Assembly: GCF_000621785.1 (NCBI RefSeq)
Contig: NZ_KK211348.1
Location: 69,494-133,493, forward strand
DNA from: Ruminococcus flavefaciens ND2009
Lineage (GTDB): Bacteria; Bacillota; Clostridia; Oscillospirales; Ruminococcaceae
Length of the DNA stretch: 64,000 nucleotides
Direction of reading: 5' to 3'
Shown here piece after piece: positions 59,927 to 64,000 of the stretch (position 1 is its first letter; every line of letters starts with the position of its first letter). A model generated the notes under the pieces. It ran no database searches and had not been told where the DNA came from. It saw only the letters and a list, made by a program, of their open reading frames with translations. A program made the translations under genes and the position numbers.

Positions 59927-62719
59927 ATGAAGCATAAAAAACTGCTGTCAGGTCTGACAGCTCTTTTCCTGACGGTGTCTGCGATTCCCTTTCAGGGAAC
60001 TGCTGTTCACGGCGGCACAAAAGATGCTTCACACAGCAGATCAGACAAATACACGCTGACAGCTGCGGCAGCGGCGGATCCGGTGTTCAGTCAGCAGGAT
60101 CTGAAGAATTTGCAGGATCATCTGCTCGGAAAAAATACCGATGAAAACCTTGACGGAAAACAATATGACCTTAATAATGACGGTGTATGGGACGTTTTTG
60201 ACCTGTGTCTGATGAGAAAAAAAGTCATTTCCCATCAGCAGAACGGTACATCGGGACTGTGTATCAACGAGGTCTGTTCTACAAACAAAAAATCAATAAA
60301 GGCTGCTGACGGTTCATCGCCCGACTGGATAGAACTGTATAATGCAGGTGATAATGAATGTGACCTCAGCGGGATCGGAGTTTCCGACGGCGACAAAAAC
60401 CGGTTCAAGTTCACATTCCCTCAGGGAACGACCCTGGGAGCAGGAAAATACCTCATTATTTTCTGTGATGATACGGACTCAACTACAGGAGAGCTCCACG
60501 CAGCTTTCAAAATAAGCGCTGCGGGAGAGACTATCTATCTGACCTCACCTGACGGTACAGAGCTTGACAATGTCGGGCTCCCTGAGCTTGACACTGATGT
60601 CACCTTCGGAAGAGTGCCCGACGGTTCGGACAGTCTGGCACTGCTGAAGCCCACACCCGCCGCTTCAAACAGCTCGGCTGATGTGGTATATCGTGTGGAA
60701 AAGCCTGTATTCTCGGCGGAGGGCGGCTTCTATGACTCTGCATTCGATCTTTCACTCTCGGGCAGCAGCGGCTGCACGGTCCTTTATACACTTGACGGCT
60801 CCGATCCGCGGACCTCGGGCTCTGCAAAACAGTATCAGGGCAGCATAAGCATTCGCAACAATACCAACGATACCAATCAGCTTGCGGCGATCCGTGATAT
60901 TTCGCTCAGAGGCTATGAGCCGCCGAATTATAATGTTGATAAGGGCATGATCGTAAGAGCGGTCTGCAAGGACAGCAGCGGACTGTACAGTGAAGTTGCC
61001 ACAAACAGCTACTTCGTCGGAAAAACCGCTTCATATTACAAGGATATGAAGGTGCTGTCGATCTCCACTGACAGCAGTAATTTCTTCGATAAGGAAAAGG
61101 GCATATATATGATCGGCGATCAGTATTACCGCTGGAAGAACAGCGGCAGCTTCGATCCTAATCTTGATGTGGGAAGCAACGAAAATCCCACCAACTATAA
61201 CTCCGAAGGCAAGGAATGGGAGCGCCCCTGCAATATACAGGTATTTGAGCAGGGCAAGCTCAAATTTACCGAAGATGTGGGAGTCCGCATAGCAGGCAAC
61301 TGGACAGCTGCATTCCCCCAGAAGAGCATGACATTCTATGCACGCCGTGATTACGGTGCAAATAAAATGCAGTACGATTTCTTCGAGGGCGCTGCCACAG
61401 ATACAGACGGCGCTAAGATCAAGGAATACAAAAAGGTAACTATACGCAACGGCGGAAATGCTTATGATAACTGCCGTTTCCGTGATGACCTGAACCAGTC
61501 TCTTGCAGAAGGACTTGCTATCGGCACACAGGCGAAGCAGGATTATATCGTCTTCCTTGACGGTGAATTCTGGGGTACCTACTCAATGCAGGAGAAGCTT
61601 GACGAGAACTACATTGAATCACATTATCATGTGGATCCCGATCGGGTAACTACCGTAAAGAACGGCTATGAGTATTCGGGACTTGATCCTGTATATCAGG
61701 ACTTCAAGCAGTTCTGGAACTGGGCTATGTCCGCAAATATGTCGGATCCCTCAAATTACAGGAGAGTATGCGATACTCTGGATATAAACGGACTTATCGA
61801 CTTTGTCGCCTTTGAAAACTACATTGCAAACTGGGACTGCATGATCAACAGCAATAACTGGATGATCTGGCGCTCAGACGAGAACGATGCTTCAAATCCC
61901 TACATGGACGGCAAATGGCGTTTCCTGCTCTTTGATACGGAGTATTCTTCAGGCTATGACGGACAGTGCTCCTTCCGCCGTGACTGCTTCAAGGATATGG
62001 ACAAATCAGGCAGGATCACCAGCATCTCTTCACTGTTCAACAAGCTGATGAGCAATAACGAGTTCAAGCAGCAGTTCTACAGCCGCTACAAGGAGATGAT
62101 GAACGATAACTTCGATTATTCCAAGGTATCGGCAAAGATTGACTCTTACGCTTCTGCAACAAAGGCTGCCGTTACCGACACCTTCCGCAGATTCGGCGTA
62201 TGCGCAAACTTTGACAGCTGCGTTAAAATGATCCGCAACTTCTACAAGAACAGAGCCAAATATGCTGAGCACCACCTCAACCTCCTTTACGGCATAAATG
62301 ATAACTGGCAGGAAGATCCGAATATGATAGATCAGTTCGGCTGGAGCGTCTGGATGAATGACGGTGTAGGCTCTATCGAGTACAATGATGACGGAAGCAT
62401 AACTGTCAATGTATCAAAGACAGGACAGTATGCACAGGTAAGCAGCAGTACGGTCTCGCTCCAGGCAGGAAAGACCTACCGCATGACCTACAAGATCAGT
62501 ACCTCACAGAATATCAATACTTATACGATGTTCCAGCAGGGCTACGGAGAGTATAAGAGCTACTCATATCATGAGCATATGTTCACTCCTAACGCTCAGA
62601 CTATCACAGACACAGTGACTATGACACAGTCTGATGACAATGTCAAGTTCCTTATCGGACTGGATAAGGGAACAGGAACATACCGTATCTCGGATTTCTC
62701 ACTTATCTGTATCAACTGA
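59927..62719 (+). CDS. CotH-kinase-family protein with N-terminal dockerin and lamin-tail domain
   Basis: A 930-residue exported protein: signal peptide (1-30), dockerin at the N-terminal end (about 56-105; DLNNDGVWDVFDLCLMRKKV), a lamin-tail domain (about 110-200; INEVCSTNKKSIKAADGSSP, WIELYNAGD), a chitobiase-like C-terminal domain (about 255-365; VLYTLDGSDPRTSG), the CotH kinase fold (about 369-800; RNGGNAYDNCRFRDDLNQSL, DYIVFLDGEFWGTYSMQEKL, KWRFLLFDTEYSSGYDG) and a C-terminal CBM-like domain. CotH proteins phosphorylate surface proteins in Bacillus; dockerin-bearing ones occur in ruminococcal cellulosomes. Start after GGAGGTGG. Confidence 0.9.
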   Translation: MKHKKLLSGLTALFLTVSAIPFQGTAVHGGTKDASHSRSDKYTLTAAAAADPVFSQQDLKNLQDHLLGKNTDENLDGKQYDLNNDGVWDVFDLCLMRKKVISHQQNGTSGLCINEVCSTNKKSIKAADGSSPDWIELYNAGDNECDLSGIGVSDGDKNRFKFTFPQGTTLGAGKYLIIFCDDTDSTTGELHAAFKISAAGETIYLTSPDGTELDNVGLPELDTDVTFGRVPDGSDSLALLKPTPAASNSSADVVYRVEKPVFSAEGGFYDSAFDLSLSGSSGCTVLYTLDGSDPRTSGSAKQYQGSISIRNNTNDTNQLAAIRDISLRGYEPPNYNVDKGMIVRAVCKDSSGLYSEVATNSYFVGKTASYYKDMKVLSISTDSSNFFDKEKGIYMIGDQYYRWKNSGSFDPNLDVGSNENPTNYNSEGKEWERPCNIQVFEQGKLKFTEDVGVRIAGNWTAAFPQKSMTFYARRDYGANKMQYDFFEGAATDTDGAKIKEYKKVTIRNGGNAYDNCRFRDDLNQSLAEGLAIGTQAKQDYIVFLDGEFWGTYSMQEKLDENYIESHYHVDPDRVTTVKNGYEYSGLDPVYQDFKQFWNWAMSANMSDPSNYRRVCDTLDINGLIDFVAFENYIANWDCMINSNNWMIWRSDENDASNPYMDGKWRFLLFDTEYSSGYDGQCSFRRDCFKDMDKSGRITSISSLFNKLMSNNEFKQQFYSRYKEMMNDNFDYSKVSAKIDSYASATKAAVTDTFRRFGVCANFDSCVKMIRNFYKNRAKYAEHHLNLLYGINDNWQEDPNMIDQFGWSVWMNDGVGSIEYNDDGSITVNVSKTGQYAQVSSSTVSLQAGKTYRMTYKISTSQNINTYTMFQQGYGEYKSYSYHEHMFTPNAQTITDTVTMTQSDDNVKFLIGLDKGTGTYRISDFSLICIN

Positions 62720-62726
62720 TATGATA

Positions 62727-62760
62727 AACGGCACTTCGGTTAAAGAAGTGCCGTTTTTGT
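62727..62760 (+). terminator. Terminator of the CotH gene
   Basis: AACGGCACTTC (62727-62737) pairs with GAAGTGCCGTT (62745-62755), followed by TTTTTG. Confidence 0.92.
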
Positions 62761-62789
62761 TATCATAGATGTTTTTATTAGGCTGTCTA

Positions 62790-62818
62790 TTGACAGAAAG
62801 TTAACAATGTGGTATAAT
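62790..62818 (+). promoter_or_regulatory. Sigma-A promoter of the FMN-binding protein gene
   Basis: TTGACA (62790-62795), 17-base spacer, TATAAT (62813-62818). Confidence 0.9.
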
Positions 62819-62885
62819 TAAAATGTTAGTAAATGCTAACGATTTTAATATACTCATATCCTTAAAATAAAGTGAGGTCATAGAA

Positions 62886-64000
62886 ATGAAGAAAAACAGA
62901 CTAAGCAAGAAGAGATTTCTCTGTGCTGCACTGTCTGCGGCATTGGTGACGAATTCTCTTCATTTTACAGCCGCCTATGCGGATACCGTTTACAAGGACG
63001 GCACCTATTCGGGCACAGCCGCTGGCTTCAACGGCGACATCACAGTATCGGTAACAGTTTCGGAGGGCACGATAAAAGCTGTCGAGGTTACAGACCAGAA
63101 CGAAACTCCCGCATACTGGAAGGAAGCGGAGAAGCTGATCCCCGAGATCATCGCTGCCAACGGCACTGAGGGCGTAGACTCAGTCAGCGGTGCTACCTAC
63201 AGCAGCGAGGGTATCAAAAAGGCGGTGGAAAATGCCCTTGCAAAAAGTGCTGCTCCCGAGTGTTTTGAGGGCGGCAGCGGAAGTGCAGAGGATCCCTTTG
63301 TTATAAAGTCCGCAGCACAGCTTTCGGGCTTTGCAAAAAGCGTCGATGAGGGCGAAAACTACCTGGGCAGATATATCGTCCTTGATGAGGACATAGACCT
63401 GTCCGATACAGAAAACTGGAACCCCATTGGTGCCGAGGGAGCTGCGGCTAAAAACCTCGATAAGATCTTTGCCGGTGATTTCAACGGACGGAGACACATC
63501 GTAAAGGGACTCACCATCGTTACGGGAGAGGATTCTCCCTATGCCGACGAGAGCAATGTGGGACTTTTCTCCACCCTGCTGAGCACTGCTAAGGTCTCGG
63601 GCGTAAAGCTGGAAGACGTAAACATTAAGGTGTCTGGCGAAAAGGTAGTAAGAGCTGGCGGAATAACAGGAGATGTCACCAGCAATGCTGTCTCAAAGGC
63701 AGAAGGACGCGCAGTAATAGACAGCTGCTCTGTCAGCGGTTCCGTATCAGCTGAGACTGATGCGGCAATGGTAATGACAGGCGGAGTAGTTGGCAGAGCT
63801 TCGGGCAATGCTATCCTTTCAAACTGCATTTCTGATACCGCAGTTTATTCATCAGCAGGCTCAAAGATCGCATACGGCGGCGGTATCGCTTCCATGACAG
63901 GCAATGATACATATGTGCTGAACTGCGCTAATAAGGGCGATATAACCGTGGTGACAAAAAGCGGATTCTCCCTCTATGCAGGCGGAGTTGTTGGAATGAT
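62886..64000 (+). CDS. Secreted FMN-binding and GLUG-repeat protein (3' truncated)
   Basis: The gene runs off the end of the window (371 codons visible). After a signal peptide (about 1-33) there is an FMN_bind domain (about 34-120; VYKDGTYSGTAAGFNGDI) with the flavinylation motif DSVSGATYSS, where the threonine would carry covalent FMN. From about 140 on the sequence has beta-rich GLUG-type repeats (NVGLFSTLLSTAKVSGVKL, AGGITGDV, TGGVVGRAS, YAGGVVGM). Such proteins take part in extracellular electron transfer in Gram-positive bacteria. The flavin transferase gene is not in the window. ATG at 62886 follows GAGGTC. Confidence 0.85.
   Translation, partial: MKKNRLSKKRFLCAALSAALVTNSLHFTAAYADTVYKDGTYSGTAAGFNGDITVSVTVSEGTIKAVEVTDQNETPAYWKEAEKLIPEIIAANGTEGVDSVSGATYSSEGIKKAVENALAKSAAPECFEGGSGSAEDPFVIKSAAQLSGFAKSVDEGENYLGRYIVLDEDIDLSDTENWNPIGAEGAAAKNLDKIFAGDFNGRRHIVKGLTIVTGEDSPYADESNVGLFSTLLSTAKVSGVKLEDVNIKVSGEKVVRAGGITGDVTSNAVSKAEGRAVIDSCSVSGSVSAETDAAMVMTGGVVGRASGNAILSNCISDTAVYSSAGSKIAYGGGIASMTGNDTYVLNCANKGDITVVTKSGFSLYAGGVVGM

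Overview
The window looks like a piece of chromosome from a fibre-degrading, cellulosome-building Ruminococcus (close to R. flavefaciens or R. champanellensis). Evidence: eight intact dockerin-bearing secreted proteins plus a dockerin remnant, a GH9-type glycoside hydrolase, a small cohesin+dockerin adaptor resembling ScaC, Thr-rich linkers, CotH and BspA-like secreted proteins, AGGAGG ribosome binding sites and sigma-A promoters with 17-base spacers throughout. No rRNA, canonical tRNA, IS element, prophage or CRISPR array was found.

Layout. 1-7.5 kb: end of an Ig-like surface protein, a response regulator / ABC-2 transporter / histidine kinase operon with PhoB-like direct repeats inside it, and an HPP membrane protein. 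7.5-10.6 kb: preQ1 pathway operon queD-queE-folE-queC-queF behind a candidate preQ1 riboswitch and terminator. 10.6-15.2 kb: dockerin GH9 with altered catalytic motifs, and a GGDEF protein. 15.4-18.1 kb: NAD salvage operon (NrtR-like Nudix regulator, pncA, pncB). 18.1-19.5 kb: a membrane protein and an Lgt-like protein. 19.5-26.6 kb: a RiPP-like locus of ABC exporter, S26-type peptidase, HprK-like kinase, nucleotidyltransferase, PqqD-like protein and lipoprotein, followed by a 32-residue peptide gene coupled to a BspA-like surface protein. 26.6-32.3 kb: a dockerin pseudogene, a secreted dockerin protein and a TetR/aldo-keto reductase/cupin operon. 32.4-40.4 kb: an RNA-repair island. 40.4-41.6 kb: flavoproteins sharing the TetR operator. 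41.6-46.5 kb: two sigma/anti-sigma modules around a small dockerin protein. 46.5-64 kb: LRR-dockerin proteins, MATE pump, VOC protein, ScaC-like adaptor, XRE/DUF2975 pair, transglutaminase-like and CotH dockerin proteins, and a truncated FMN-binding protein.

Most striking systems. (1) The RNA-repair island: RtcB ligase, a Ro60-like vWA (DUF2828-type) protein and, between them on the same strand, a highly structured RNA with a perfect tRNA T-arm mimic inside a 9-bp helix (Y-RNA-like). Divergently transcribed are two WYL regulators, a CCA-adding-type nucleotidyltransferase and an RlaP-type nucleotidyltransferase. It resembles the enterobacterial Rsr/Y-RNA/RtcB arrangement, with WYL proteins apparently in the place of RtcR. 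(2) An ECF-type sigma circuit in which the sigma gene and a small dockerin protein have the same non-sigma-A promoter, while the anti-sigma ectodomain and the dockerin protein share a domain. (3) A compact RiPP-like locus with kinase, nucleotidyltransferase, PqqD, protease and exporter but no recognised cyclase or radical SAM enzyme. (4) A TetR regulon joined by duplicated promoters with paired TGACACnGTGTCA operators 10.7 kb apart.
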